Positions 17,954 through 26,468 of a DNA stretch of 64,000 bases are shown piece by piece; the stretch's first letter is position 1; each line of letters begins with the position of its first letter. A program made the position numbers and the translations under genes. Source of the DNA: Methylobacillus methanolivorans (GTDB lineage: Bacteria; Pseudomonadota; Gammaproteobacteria; Burkholderiales; Methylophilaceae); the NCBI RefSeq assembly GCF_044751345.1, contig NZ_JBIWXY010000001.1:682001-746000 (forward strand), written 5' to 3'. Below the pieces are notes generated by a model. It ran no database searches and was not told the origin of the DNA. It saw nothing but the letters and a program-made list of their open reading frames with translations.

Positions 17954-18473
17954 CAACCATCCCAGGGAAAAGTACATCTGTAAAGCCAAACTGTGCCAGA
18001 TCGCGAATACGCATGAGATAGAGAATGCCATCAAGGTGATCACATTCATGCTGCACCACTCTTGCATGAAAACCGCTCACGAGGCGATCTATAGGCTTGC
18101 CATATTGATCAAACCCACTGTAATGCAGCCTTTGATAACGTGGCACCACGCCGCGCATACTAGGAACCGAAAGGCACCCTTCCCAACCATCCTCCAGCTC
18201 TTCACCAATTGGGGTCAGCGTTGGGTTAATAAGTACAGTATACGGTACTTGCTCGGCATCTGGATAGCGTGGATTATGCCCCACGCCAAAAATCACAATA
18301 CGCAGGCTTACCCCGATTTGTGGTGCGGCAATACCAGCACCGTTCAAGTGCGCCATGGTGTCCTCCATATCCTTGATCAAGGCATGGAGTTCAGGTGTAT
18401 CGAATTGCTCGATGGGGGCTGCTTTTTGCAACAGCAGCGGCTCCCCCATTTTCAATACAGGCTTAACAGGCAT
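17940..18473 (-). CDS. def: Peptide deformylase
   Basis: 177 residues, the usual length. The three deformylase motifs are present: GIAAPQIG near residue 46, EGCLS near 95 (Cys is an Fe/Zn ligand), and HECDHLDG near 138 (two metal His and the catalytic Glu). It removes the formyl group from nascent proteins. It overlaps the mtnP stop by 11 nt, so the two are co-transcribed. It is not next to fmt here, unlike the common fmt-def pair, so a second def copy may exist elsewhere in the genome. Confidence 0.95.
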   Translation of the reverse strand: MPVKPVLKMGEPLLLQKAAPIEQFDTPELHALIKDMEDTMAHLNGAGIAAPQIGVSLRIVIFGVGHNPRYPDAEQVPYTVLINPTLTPIGEELEDGWEGCLSVPSMRGVVPRYQRLHYSGFDQYGKPIDRLVSGFHARVVQHECDHLDGILYLMRIRDLAQFGFTDVLFPGMVVEDD

Positions 18474-19209
18474 GGCCGACCACTACCCTTTCGATGAGGT
18501 TGCGAACGCGTTGCATGGCTTCATTCAATACATCACCCATGTGATCGTACTGGATTCCATGTGCGCTGCTGCCCCTGCCTGCCGCATGATTGGCTACCGG
18601 GCAAATGGCGGCGTAATGCATGTCGAGCTCGCGTGCGAGCGCTGCTTCCGGCATCCCCGTCATGCCTACCATGGTCGCTCCGTCCCTTTCCAGGCGATTG
18701 ATTTCCGCTGCCGTCTCCAGGCGAGGACCTTGCACGCAAGCATAGACTCCCCCATCAATCACCACCTCATCAATATTCACCGCTGCCTCCAGGCACAAGT
18801 TACGCAGCCTTGCGCTATAAGGCTCAGTAAAATCAATATGTTTCACTGGCAATTCGCCACCATCATAATAGGTGTTTTTGCGACCATGCGTGTAATCAAT
18901 GATCTGGTCTGGCAAAGCAATCGCACCTGGATTAAGGCTCTCATGAATACCGCCAACGCTTGCAACAGAGACAATGTCACGCACGCCTTCAGAATGTAGC
19001 GCCCAGATATTCGCACGATAATTGACGATATGAGGTGGAATGGTATGGCCATGCCCATGCCGTGGCAGGAAAATGACTTCGTAGCCGCAAATATCCCCAT
19101 AGGTTAATGGCCCAGAAGGTTCGCCGTAAGGCGTACGTACAATCTGCCTGCGTTTAATCTTGAGATTGGCCAGCTTGGTTAGCCCTGTACCACCAATAAT
19201 ACCTAGCAT
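18463..19209 (-). CDS. mtnP: S-methyl-5'-thioinosine/thioadenosine phosphorylase
   Basis: 248 residues from the ATG at 19209, which has GGAG 5 nt upstream. The frame extends further upstream, but the family begins at MLGIIGGTGL. Motifs are GGTG near residues 6-9, the phosphate-site PRHGHGH, and QGPRLET with GMTGMPEA in the purine site. An Asn (VANHAAG) sits where adenosine-specific enzymes have Asp, as in the Pseudomonas methylthioinosine phosphorylase, which suggests that 6-oxopurine nucleosides are preferred (inference). It salvages the by-product of polyamine and quorum-signal synthesis. Pairs with def, divergent from hpnC. Confidence 0.88.
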   Translation of the reverse strand: MLGIIGGTGLTKLANLKIKRRQIVRTPYGEPSGPLTYGDICGYEVIFLPRHGHGHTIPPHIVNYRANIWALHSEGVRDIVSVASVGGIHESLNPGAIALPDQIIDYTHGRKNTYYDGGELPVKHIDFTEPYSARLRNLCLEAAVNIDEVVIDGGVYACVQGPRLETAAEINRLERDGATMVGMTGMPEAALARELDMHYAAICPVANHAAGRGSSAHGIQYDHMGDVLNEAMQRVRNLIERVVVGHAC

Positions 19210-19308
19210 GAAAACTCCACTGTGACGGATGAACACATTGTAGCGCAACAATCTTCACTTGCCACAAGACGCGATGACAGGCGTTTTATGGCATACTTTA
19301 GGCCGCTT

Positions 19309-20163
19309 ATGACCACATCCACCCAAGCTACTATCCAGCAGAGCATGGCGCTTGCCAAAGCCCATTACGAAAATTTCCCAGTCGCCTCTGTGCTTCTTCC
19401 CAAGGATCTACGTGCTCCCGTTGGCTTGATCTACGCTTTTGCTCGCCAGGCGGATGACTTCGCCGACGAAGGTGATTTATCTTCCGAAGAGCGCCTGGCC
19501 TTGCTCGATGGCTTTCGCACACAACTTGATCAAATCAGGAGCAATACAACGCCTGACACTCCTTTATTTAAGGCGTTGCAAGCCATGATCAAGGAACGTA
19601 GCCTGCCGCTGGAGCCGTTTTATGATCTGCTTTCAGCATTTAGCCAGGATGTCGTCAAGGCACGCTACGCTAACTTTGGCGAAGTCATCGATTATTGCCG
19701 CCGTTCAGCCAACCCGGTCGGGCGGTTGATGCTGCATCTATACCAGGCTGCCACTCCCCGCAACATTGCTTTGTCGGACGCAATCTGCACCTCATTGCAG
19801 CTCATCAACTTTCTACAGGATATTGAGATCGACTATCGCAAGGATCGCATCTACCTGCCGCTGGATGAGTTGCAAAAATACAAGGTGAGCGAACAGCAGA
19901 TTGCCAGTCAAAACACCCAGGGCACATGGAGCTTGTTAATGGAGTTCCAGGTCAACCGTACTCGCAAGCTACTGCAATCAGGTGCACCACTAGGCTTGGC
20001 CTTGCCTGGGCGCATCGGCTTGGAAATGCGCATGATTATTGCCGGCGGGGAGCGCATCCTGAAAAAGCTGCACCATGCACGAGGTGATGTTTTCAACCAA
20101 CGTCCAGTCCTTAAACCAACAGACTGGGCCTATATGCTCTACCGCGCGGTGAGGAAAAAATGA
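19309..20163 (+). CDS. hpnC: HpnC, hydroxysqualene synthase of the hopanoid pathway
   Basis: About 284 residues from the ATG at 19309. Alternative ATGs at 19288 and 19222 would run back towards the mtnP ribosome site and add residues absent from the family. It belongs to the squalene/phytoene synthase fold, with Asp-rich motifs in RQADDFADE and in LQDIEIDYRKDR. HpnC converts presqualene diphosphate, made by HpnD, to hydroxysqualene. The TGA overlaps hpnD by 4 nt. The hpnCDE trio replaces the single NADPH squalene synthase. The product feeds squalene-hopene cyclase, which is not in this window. Confidence 0.92.
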   Translation: MTTSTQATIQQSMALAKAHYENFPVASVLLPKDLRAPVGLIYAFARQADDFADEGDLSSEERLALLDGFRTQLDQIRSNTTPDTPLFKALQAMIKERSLPLEPFYDLLSAFSQDVVKARYANFGEVIDYCRRSANPVGRLMLHLYQAATPRNIALSDAICTSLQLINFLQDIEIDYRKDRIYLPLDELQKYKVSEQQIASQNTQGTWSLLMEFQVNRTRKLLQSGAPLGLALPGRIGLEMRMIIAGGERILKKLHHARGDVFNQRPVLKPTDWAYMLYRAVRKK

Positions 20164-20996
20164 GTCCGCAAGAATATTGCCAGAAGAAGGCCGCAGCCAG
20201 CGGCTCCAGCTTTTATTACAGCTTCCTGTTTCTACCCAAACCCAAGCGTGAGGCGATCACTGCACTCTATGCTTTTTGCCGCGAAGTCGATGACATTGCT
20301 GATGAAGTGCAGGATATAAATGTCGCGCAGACCAAGCTTAATTGGTGGCGCGAGGAAATCATCAACCTTTATGCAGGCGAGCCTCAGCACCCTGTCACTC
20401 AAGCCTTGCAAACCCCGGTCAGCGTACTCAACCTTAAACAGCAGCACTTCCTCGACATCATTGATGGGATGCAAATGGACCTGGAGCAAAATCGTTACCG
20501 TGATTTTGCCGAACTTGAGCTGTATTGCTATCGCGTTGCCAGCGTAGTCGGCCTGCTCTCTGCCTCTATTTTTGGCTACACCAATCCACAAACCCTGCAA
20601 TATGCGCTGGATTTGGGCATGGCTTTCCAGCTCACCAACATTACCCGCGATGTGGGTGAAGATGCCCGTAGAGGTAGAATTTACCTGCCGCTAGACGAGG
20701 CTGCGCGCTTCGGTGTCAGTGAGCAGGATATCCTGCAAGGCAAGCCCTCTGACAATATGCGACAACTACTGGAATTCCAGGCAGAACGTGCTGAGCGCTA
20801 TTACGATAAAGCGCTGGCTGAATTGCCTCCAGAAGATCGCAAACCGCAGCGCACTGGCCTCATCATGTCTGCGATTTACCGTACCTTGCTCAAGGAAATC
20901 AAGTCAGATGATATTCAGGTAGTACTCAATGCCCGTGTATCCCTCACTCCTATTCGCAAACTCTGGCTCGCCTGGCTGACATGGGTTCGCAATTAG
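20160..20996 (+). CDS. hpnD: HpnD, presqualene diphosphate synthase
   Basis: 278 residues of the squalene/phytoene synthase family. Both Mg-diphosphate motifs are present: EVDDIADE near residue 42 and DVGED with DARRGRIYLP near 160-175. It condenses two farnesyl diphosphates to presqualene diphosphate, the first step of the three-enzyme bacterial squalene route. Starts inside the hpnC stop (4-nt overlap) and overlaps hpnE by 16 nt, so the three proteins are tightly coupled. Confidence 0.92.
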   Translation: MSPQEYCQKKAAASGSSFYYSFLFLPKPKREAITALYAFCREVDDIADEVQDINVAQTKLNWWREEIINLYAGEPQHPVTQALQTPVSVLNLKQQHFLDIIDGMQMDLEQNRYRDFAELELYCYRVASVVGLLSASIFGYTNPQTLQYALDLGMAFQLTNITRDVGEDARRGRIYLPLDEAARFGVSEQDILQGKPSDNMRQLLEFQAERAERYYDKALAELPPEDRKPQRTGLIMSAIYRTLLKEIKSDDIQVVLNARVSLTPIRKLWLAWLTWVRN

Positions 20997-22303
20997 CACC
21001 GCATGTCGCGGTGATTGGCGGCGGTTGCGCAGGATTAGCCGCTGCCGTCAGGCTCACTGAAGCTGGCATCCAGACCTCCCTATTTGAATCCAGCCATCAA
21101 CTGGGTGGGCGAGCACGCGGTATCACCTGGCAAGACACAACACTGGATAACGGCCAGCATATCCTGCTTGGTGCTTACGCGCAGACACTGCAATTGCTGC
21201 ACACGTGTGGCGTAGATGTTGAAGCTGCGTTACTACGCTTGCCCCTGAAGCTGGAAATACCAGGTGAATTTTCACTTACAAGTCAGTCCAGCCTGCCTGC
21301 CCCCTTGCATATTCTAGTTGGGCTATTGCAAGCCCAAGGCCTTAGCTTACGTGAGCGCTTGGCTGCCGTACGCTTCATGGCAAGCCTGAGGCTGAAGCGA
21401 TTCAGCCTGCCCCAAGACATTGCATTACAACAGCTGCTAGCAAACCAGCCGCCTAGACTTATCAGCATGCTGTGGGAGCCGCTCTGCCTCGCAGCGCTTA
21501 ACACTCCGATTGCGACCGCAAGCGCGCAAGCGTTTCTCAACGTGCTGCGGGATAGTTTTGCACACAAGAAATCAGATAGTGACTTACTCCTGCCTCGTGC
21601 TGACCTATCCACACTCATCGCTGACCCGGCGGCCAAATTCATTGAGTCACATGGCGGCAAGATTTACCTCAATGCACCCGTAGAAAGTTTACGGTCGCTA
21701 GCGCATGGGGTAGAACTGCAACTCAAGGACGAATGGCAGGATGTTAGCCATGTGATTATCGCTACCTCCCCTTTTCGAGTGACTGGATTGCTGGCATCGT
21801 TACCGGGTACGGAAAATATCGTCACTCAATGCCAATCCTTGCAATATCAGCCTATTTATACGATATATCTGCAATACTCTCCTGAAATAGCCTTACCCCA
21901 AGCCATGCACGGCTTGACTGGCAAGCTTGGACAATGGGTGTTCGACCGTGGGCAGCTGTATGGGCAAGCGGGCTTGCTCGCGATTGTCATCAGTGCGGAG
22001 GGCAAACATCAGACATTGACTCAGTCCGACCTCGCCCTCAAGCTACATCAAGAGCTACAAACTGTTTTTCCAGCACTGCTAAAGACTACCCCCCTATGGC
22101 ATAAAGTCATTGCAGAAAAGCGCGCCACTTTTGCCTGCACAGCAGCGCAGGAGCGCCCAGGCCAAGCCACGATGTACCCAGCCATACAGCTAGCTGGGGA
22201 TTATGTAGGGACTGGCAGCCCTTTACTGGACTATCCTGCCACCATAGAAGGCGCGATCAGAAGTGGCTTTCAAGCGGCAAAAAATATTATTAACTCACAT
22301 TAA
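20981..22303 (+). CDS. hpnE: HpnE, hydroxysqualene dehydroxylase (FAD)
   Basis: 440 residues, amine-oxidase/phytoene-desaturase fold. The N-terminal dinucleotide site is VIGGGCAGLAAA followed by the Glu of FES and the GGRAR motif; the C-terminal FAD motif is LAGDYVGTGSP near residue 405. It reductively removes the hydroxyl of hydroxysqualene to give squalene. The start ATG lies 16 nt inside hpnD. Earlier annotations often call such proteins squalene-associated desaturases, but the hpnC-hpnD context fixes the role. Confidence 0.92.
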   Translation: MGSQLAPHVAVIGGGCAGLAAAVRLTEAGIQTSLFESSHQLGGRARGITWQDTTLDNGQHILLGAYAQTLQLLHTCGVDVEAALLRLPLKLEIPGEFSLTSQSSLPAPLHILVGLLQAQGLSLRERLAAVRFMASLRLKRFSLPQDIALQQLLANQPPRLISMLWEPLCLAALNTPIATASAQAFLNVLRDSFAHKKSDSDLLLPRADLSTLIADPAAKFIESHGGKIYLNAPVESLRSLAHGVELQLKDEWQDVSHVIIATSPFRVTGLLASLPGTENIVTQCQSLQYQPIYTIYLQYSPEIALPQAMHGLTGKLGQWVFDRGQLYGQAGLLAIVISAEGKHQTLTQSDLALKLHQELQTVFPALLKTTPLWHKVIAEKRATFACTAAQERPGQATMYPAIQLAGDYVGTGSPLLDYPATIEGAIRSGFQAAKNIINSH

Positions 22304-22320
22304 CTTAAAAATACAATATT

Positions 22321-22731
22321 ATGATTTCAAATGAAATTTATGACTTTATATTACATTGGGGAATCATGAGCCTATCCTTATGGATTGCCAGCTTGATTTT
22401 CCCTGGCCTCAAGTTTTCTTCGCGGCTTTCCTTGCTGATCTCGGCTCTGGCATTAGGCTTCGTCAATGCCGTTATCCGCCCTTTATTACTTGTGCTTACC
22501 TTCCCACTCACCTTGGTGACATTCGGTTTTTTCGCACTGGTCGTGAACGCTTTGATGATTATGCTGGTAGCCAAGCTTATTAAGGGATTTGAGCTATCTG
22601 GCTTCTGGACCGCTTTCTTTGCCAGCATTTTCATTGCTGTACTCGGCTTTTTGATTGAATGGCTCCTGCCTAGCCAAGGTGTTGCACTGACAATGCCGAT
22701 TGGCAACAGCCCGGATACTATCTCGATCTAA
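22321..22731 (+). CDS. YvlD/phage-holin-family small membrane protein
   Basis: 136 residues with four hydrophobic helices (near 10-30, 36-60, 62-84 and 95-120). The GLKFSSRLSLLISALALGFVN pattern and the Pro-rich VIRPLLLVLTFPLTL are typical of the YvlD (PF04020) family, whose function is not settled. It begins 17 nt after hpnE and is likely co-transcribed. No good Shine-Dalgarno site precedes the ATG at 22321. An internal ATG at 22366 has GGGG upstream but would cut the first helix. Confidence 0.75.
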   Translation: MISNEIYDFILHWGIMSLSLWIASLIFPGLKFSSRLSLLISALALGFVNAVIRPLLLVLTFPLTLVTFGFFALVVNALMIMLVAKLIKGFELSGFWTAFFASIFIAVLGFLIEWLLPSQGVALTMPIGNSPDTISI

Positions 22732-22858
22732 TGCCCCTCGGTCATTCAAGCTGCCTTTAATGGTGGATGTTCGCTGCCATGGTTATTTGATATGCTTCAA
22801 TAGATAACGCGCCAACACAGAGCCACTTCTACTTCAAAAAAGCAAAGAGTCCATCATC

Positions 22859-24316
22859 TTGCGTATCCTTTTTGTCAGTTCCGAAGCTTATCCTTTAATC
22901 AAGACCGGCGGCCTGGCCGATGTCAGCGGTTCCTTGCCTGCCGCCATTCGTGATCTGGGTATGGATATCCGTATCTTGCTACCAGGCTATCCCGCAGTAC
23001 TGGCAAAGCTGCAAGAAAAGCACCTCATTACCCAGATACACCATCTGCCAGAAGTTGGCAGCATCAACTTGTTAGCAGGCAAGATGCCTGATACTGGTGT
23101 TGATGTTATGGTCATTGAAAGCGCTCAATTATTTGATCGACCCGGTGGCCCATACACCGACAGCCATGGTAATGATTGGAACGATAATGCCTTGCGCTTC
23201 GGCATACTATCCAAGGTAGCTGCACTATTAAGTAGCGAGGATTCCCCTCTTCGTGATTGGATCCCTGATGTTGTCCACTGCAATGATTGGCAAAGCGGCC
23301 TTACCCCCGCATTCCTGCATCATTCGAGTGCTCGTCACGCAACCTCCATCATCAGTATTCACAACCTGGCATTCCAGGGTAATTTTTCTCCTGATTGGGT
23401 ACAGCGCCTAGGCTTGCCCGCAGATAGTTACCAGATGAATGGCGTGGAATATTATGGTCAGATGTCATTTCTCAAGGCTGGCGTCTACTACGCTGACAGC
23501 ATCACCACGGTGAGCCCGACTTATGCTCAAGAGATACAGACCGAGCAATATGGCTTTGGCATGCAAGGCTTACTTGCCGCGAGAGGTCACGAGATTCGTG
23601 GCATTTTGAATGGCATTGAGATTCAAGAGTGGAACCCGGCTACCGATCCTTACCTCGCCAAAACGTATAATCTCGAACACTTGGCTGACAAGAAAATTGT
23701 CAAAAAAGCGCTTCAAGTACAGTTGGGATTGGAGGCTGCCCCTCATAAGCCATTGCTTGGCGTAGTCAGCAGGCTCACGCACCAGAAGGGATTGGATATT
23801 TTCCTGGAGGTTGCAGAAAAACTGTTGGCAAAACATTGCCAAATTGCGGTACTGGGCAGCGGTGAAACACAGATGGAAAATGGCTTCAAGGAACTCGCCA
23901 AGCGCCATCCACGTCAAGTCAGTGTCAGTATCGGCTATAAAGAGCCTCTGTCGCACCAGATCATGGCTGGCGCGGATATATTCATCATGCCTTCACGCTT
24001 TGAGCCCTGCGGGTTGAACCAGATGTATGGCCTACGCTATGGCACTCCACCTATCGTCACGCGCACCGGTGGCCTTGCCGATTCAGTGCGCGATAGTAAT
24101 AGCAGTACCATGAAAAACAACACGGCAACAGGATTTGTCATGGAGTCAGCTGAGGCTCAGCAATTATTAAGCGCTGTAGAGCGTGCCTTGGTGTATTACC
24201 ATGATCCTAGGGCTTGGCGCAAAATCCAGCGTAATGGCATGCGCCGCGACGTTAGCTTGGCCAATAGCGCTAAACTTTACCTTGATCTATACAAGGCATT
24301 GGCAAGGCTCCCCTAG
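22859..24316 (+). CDS. glgA: Glycogen synthase (ADP-glucose type) GlgA
   Basis: 485 residues of the GT5 family. The N-terminal KTGGLADV glucose-nucleotide loop is at about residues 15-22, HNLAFQG is near 160, and the C-terminal Rossmann domain contains RFEPCGLNQ with the retaining-glycosyltransferase Glu, then GTPPIVTRTGGL. It extends alpha-1,4-glucan from ADP-glucose. The start is TTG at 22859: the canonical MRILFVSSEAYPLIKTGG begins there, with AAAGAG upstream and no alternative. No other glycogen gene is adjacent. Confidence 0.95.
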   Translation: MRILFVSSEAYPLIKTGGLADVSGSLPAAIRDLGMDIRILLPGYPAVLAKLQEKHLITQIHHLPEVGSINLLAGKMPDTGVDVMVIESAQLFDRPGGPYTDSHGNDWNDNALRFGILSKVAALLSSEDSPLRDWIPDVVHCNDWQSGLTPAFLHHSSARHATSIISIHNLAFQGNFSPDWVQRLGLPADSYQMNGVEYYGQMSFLKAGVYYADSITTVSPTYAQEIQTEQYGFGMQGLLAARGHEIRGILNGIEIQEWNPATDPYLAKTYNLEHLADKKIVKKALQVQLGLEAAPHKPLLGVVSRLTHQKGLDIFLEVAEKLLAKHCQIAVLGSGETQMENGFKELAKRHPRQVSVSIGYKEPLSHQIMAGADIFIMPSRFEPCGLNQMYGLRYGTPPIVTRTGGLADSVRDSNSSTMKNNTATGFVMESAEAQQLLSAVERALVYYHDPRAWRKIQRNGMRRDVSLANSAKLYLDLYKALARLP

Positions 24317-24345
24317 AGCAAAAGGCTCAGCAAATCAGATCAAAT

Positions 24346-24377
24346 AGCAAACTGTTACAACTATTTAACAGTTTGCT
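24346..24377. repeat. 12-bp inverted repeat downstream of glgA
   Basis: AGCAAACTGTTA (24346-24357) and its exact complement (24366-24377) flank an 8-nt loop, 30 nt past glgA. No U-tract follows on either strand, so it is more likely an mRNA 3' stabiliser or protein site than a terminator. Confidence 0.55.
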
Positions 24378-24434
24378 AACCATTTCACCCGCCTCGGCAA
24401 TAATTCAGCAACACTTCCACCCTATTATGCTACC

Positions 24435-24540
24435 TAACGCAGAGTAAATGACATGCAGCACTACTCTTTGAAATGCGAGCTTTCTCCAAAGCTATACTTC
24501 TCCTCCCTTAGTGGGTGCGCCTGACGCACCCCTTTTTTTT
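24435..24540 (+). ncRNA. Candidate small RNA with anti-Shine-Dalgarno motifs
   Basis: A non-coding stretch of about 106 nt that folds into three hairpins. Hairpin 1 is AGAGTA/TACTCT (24441-24446 with 24462-24467). Hairpin 2 is a 6-bp stem AGCTTT/AAAGCT displaying CTCC in its tetraloop (24478-24493). Hairpin 3 is the terminator, GGGTGCG/CGCACCC plus eight T. Between hairpins 2 and 3 lies a single-stranded CTTCTCCTCCC tract (24497-24507), complementary to ribosome-binding sites. A TATTAT -10-like box sits at 24423-24428 without a clear -35. It may be its own transcript or processed from the glgA 3' UTR. The motif arrangement recalls the anti-SD cuckoo RNAs of alphaproteobacteria. Confidence 0.5.
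24513..24540 (+). terminator. Strong rho-independent terminator of the small RNA or glgA transcript
   Basis: A 7-bp GC stem, GGGTGCG (24513-24519) with CGCACCC (24525-24531), a CCTGA loop, and an uninterrupted run of eight T (24533-24540). It works only in the plus direction. It lies 197 nt after glgA, unusually far for that gene alone, which supports a separate RNA. Confidence 0.92.
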
Positions 24541-24557
24541 GCCCGCTATTCCTGCAC

Positions 24558-25106
24558 CTACTCCATGCGAATGAAGTGCTCACGGTAATATTTGAGCTCA
24601 TCAATAGATTCATAAATATCAGCCAGAGCCTCATGTTTGCTGCTTTTCTTGAAGCCGGCAATCAGGGCTGGGCGCCAGCGTCTTGCCAACTCTTTGAACA
24701 CACTGACATCCAGGTTACGGTAATGGAAATAAGTCTCCAGCTCAGGCATATAACGCGCCATGAAGCGCCTATCCTGGCAAATGGAATTGCCGCACATTGG
24801 CGACTTACCCGCGGGTACAAACTCTTTAAGGAATTCGATCATCTGTTGTGAAGCTGACGCCTCATCCAAAGTAGATGCCTTCACCTTGTCAATCAAGCCA
24901 GAACGCCCATGCGTGCCCTTATTCCAGGCATCCATACCATCAAGAACGGCATCGGACTGATGCACAACCAATACTGGCGACTCTCCTAAAACATTCAGTT
25001 CAGCGTCGGTAACCACAGCCGCCAATTCCAAAATACGGTCGCTATCCGGCTGCAAGCCACTCATTTCCATATCTAGCCAGATGAGGTTGTCGTTGTGTTG
25101 TGCCAT
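24558..25106 (-). CDS. orn: Oligoribonuclease Orn
   Basis: 182 residues from the ATG at 25106, matching E. coli Orn (181). The track extends upstream to 25157, but GGA lies about 8 nt before 25106 and the family begins at IWLDMEMSGL. DEDDh exonuclease motifs are LDMEMSGL with the two acidic residues near 10-12, CGNSICQDR, and the C-terminal HEALADI with catalytic His and Asp. It degrades 2-5-nt RNAs and pGpG, the hydrolysis product of c-di-GMP, linking it to the GGDEF-EAL protein at 36681. Its pAp inhibitor is removed by CysQ. Divergent from the Ste24-like gene. Confidence 0.95.
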   Translation of the reverse strand: MAQHNDNLIWLDMEMSGLQPDSDRILELAAVVTDAELNVLGESPVLVVHQSDAVLDGMDAWNKGTHGRSGLIDKVKASTLDEASASQQMIEFLKEFVPAGKSPMCGNSICQDRRFMARYMPELETYFHYRNLDVSVFKELARRWRPALIAGFKKSSKHEALADIYESIDELKYYREHFIRME

Positions 25107-25208
25107 AATGATTTCCATTAAAATGTGACCGAATGTAAATAAAGGTGAACCTTCCACCCGGTTCTTGCTTCAAAATAAACACAATATTTTAACTGATAAA
25201 TAAGCACA

Positions 25209-26465
25209 ATGATGGCTACGAACCTCACTATCCTGTTCATCTCGCTCCTGGCGCTAACTACAATGATTCGGCTATGGCTGGGTCGGCGACATGTGCACTA
25301 TATCCAACAGCACCGCAGCAAAGTACCTGATGCATTCAGCGCAAGCATTAGCCTGGAGGCCCACCAAAAAGCCGCCGACTACTCATCTGCCAAGACACGG
25401 CTGGCGCTGATTGAAACCATTGCGCAGGCAGTGCTTTTGTTGTTACTGACCATTGGTGGCGGATTGCAACTCATCGATAGCGCCTGGCGCGGCGTATTGC
25501 CGGAGTACGATATCATTCGTGGTGCAGTCGTCATCCTGAGTGCATTGCTGGTCAGCAGCATTATTGATTTACCTTTCGACTATTACCGCACATTCGTCGT
25601 TGACCAGCATTTTGGCTTTAACAAAATGACGCCTGCCATGTACTTCAAGGATATGGTCAAGCACGCCATCGTCGGTTTGTTACTCGGTGCTCCACTACTG
25701 TTCGCCGCGCTATGGCTGATGCAGGGAGCGGGTGACTATTGGTGGCTATATCTATGGGTAGTCTGGAGTGTATTTAACCTGCTGATGTTGGCGATCTACC
25801 CAACCTTCATCGCCCCTATGTTCAATAAATTCTCGCCACTCGGAGATGAGTCCCTGAAAAACCGTATTGAAGCCTTGCTGACCAAGTGCGGTTTCAAGTC
25901 GCAAGGGCTGTTCGTGATGGATGGCTCCACACGCAGCAGCCACGGCAATGCCTATTTCACCGGCTTTGGCGCAAGCAAGCGCGTGGTTTTTTTCGATACG
26001 CTACTGGATCGCTTGAGTGGTGATGAAATTGAGGCTGTGTTGGCGCACGAACTCGGCCACTTCAAGCATAAGCATGTGATCAAGCGCATTGCGCTGATGT
26101 TTTTCGTCAGCTTCATTGGCCTGGCACTGCTCGGCTGGTTAACGCAACAGTCATGGTTCTACGCAGGGCTGGGCGTTGAGCAGCCTAGCAACTACATGGC
26201 ACTCATTTTATTCTTGCTGGTCAGCCCGATTTTCTTATTTCTCTTGCGTCCATTACTGGCTGGCTATTCTCGCAAGAATGAATTCGAGGCCGACGCATAC
26301 GCCGCACAAAATGCAGATGCACGTTACTTGGTGGAGGCATTGGTCAAGCTATATCGTGACAATGCATCCACGCTCACGCCAGACCCGCTACATTCGGCAT
26401 TTTATGATTCACACCCGCCAGCCAGCATCCGCATTGCTAGGCTCAGCACTTTTACAGCGCAGTAA
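25209..26465 (+). CDS. Ste24-like M48 membrane metalloprotease
   Basis: 418 residues with about six or seven membrane helices. Catalytic zinc motif HELGH near residue 279 (VLAHELGHFKHKH), and the third ligand in the NEFEADAYA block near 357. It resembles eukaryotic Ste24/CAAX prenyl protease 1 rather than the shorter HtpX. In bacteria it is probably an inner-membrane quality-control protease; prenylated substrates are not expected. It starts 102 nt from orn on the other strand and leads a tight row with rsgA (3-nt gap) and the deacetylase. ATG at 25209 or the next codon, 25212. Confidence 0.88.
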   Translation: MMATNLTILFISLLALTTMIRLWLGRRHVHYIQQHRSKVPDAFSASISLEAHQKAADYSSAKTRLALIETIAQAVLLLLLTIGGGLQLIDSAWRGVLPEYDIIRGAVVILSALLVSSIIDLPFDYYRTFVVDQHFGFNKMTPAMYFKDMVKHAIVGLLLGAPLLFAALWLMQGAGDYWWLYLWVVWSVFNLLMLAIYPTFIAPMFNKFSPLGDESLKNRIEALLTKCGFKSQGLFVMDGSTRSSHGNAYFTGFGASKRVVFFDTLLDRLSGDEIEAVLAHELGHFKHKHVIKRIALMFFVSFIGLALLGWLTQQSWFYAGLGVEQPSNYMALILFLLVSPIFLFLLRPLLAGYSRKNEFEADAYAAQNADARYLVEALVKLYRDNASTLTPDPLHSAFYDSHPPASIRIARLSTFTAQ

Positions 26466-26468
26466 ACC

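Noticed and set aside
24453..24524. A 23-codon ORF inside the candidate sRNA as a separate gene
   Set aside because: Weak Shine-Dalgarno (AGAG), and a frame this long is expected by chance; kept only as a note in the sRNA finding.
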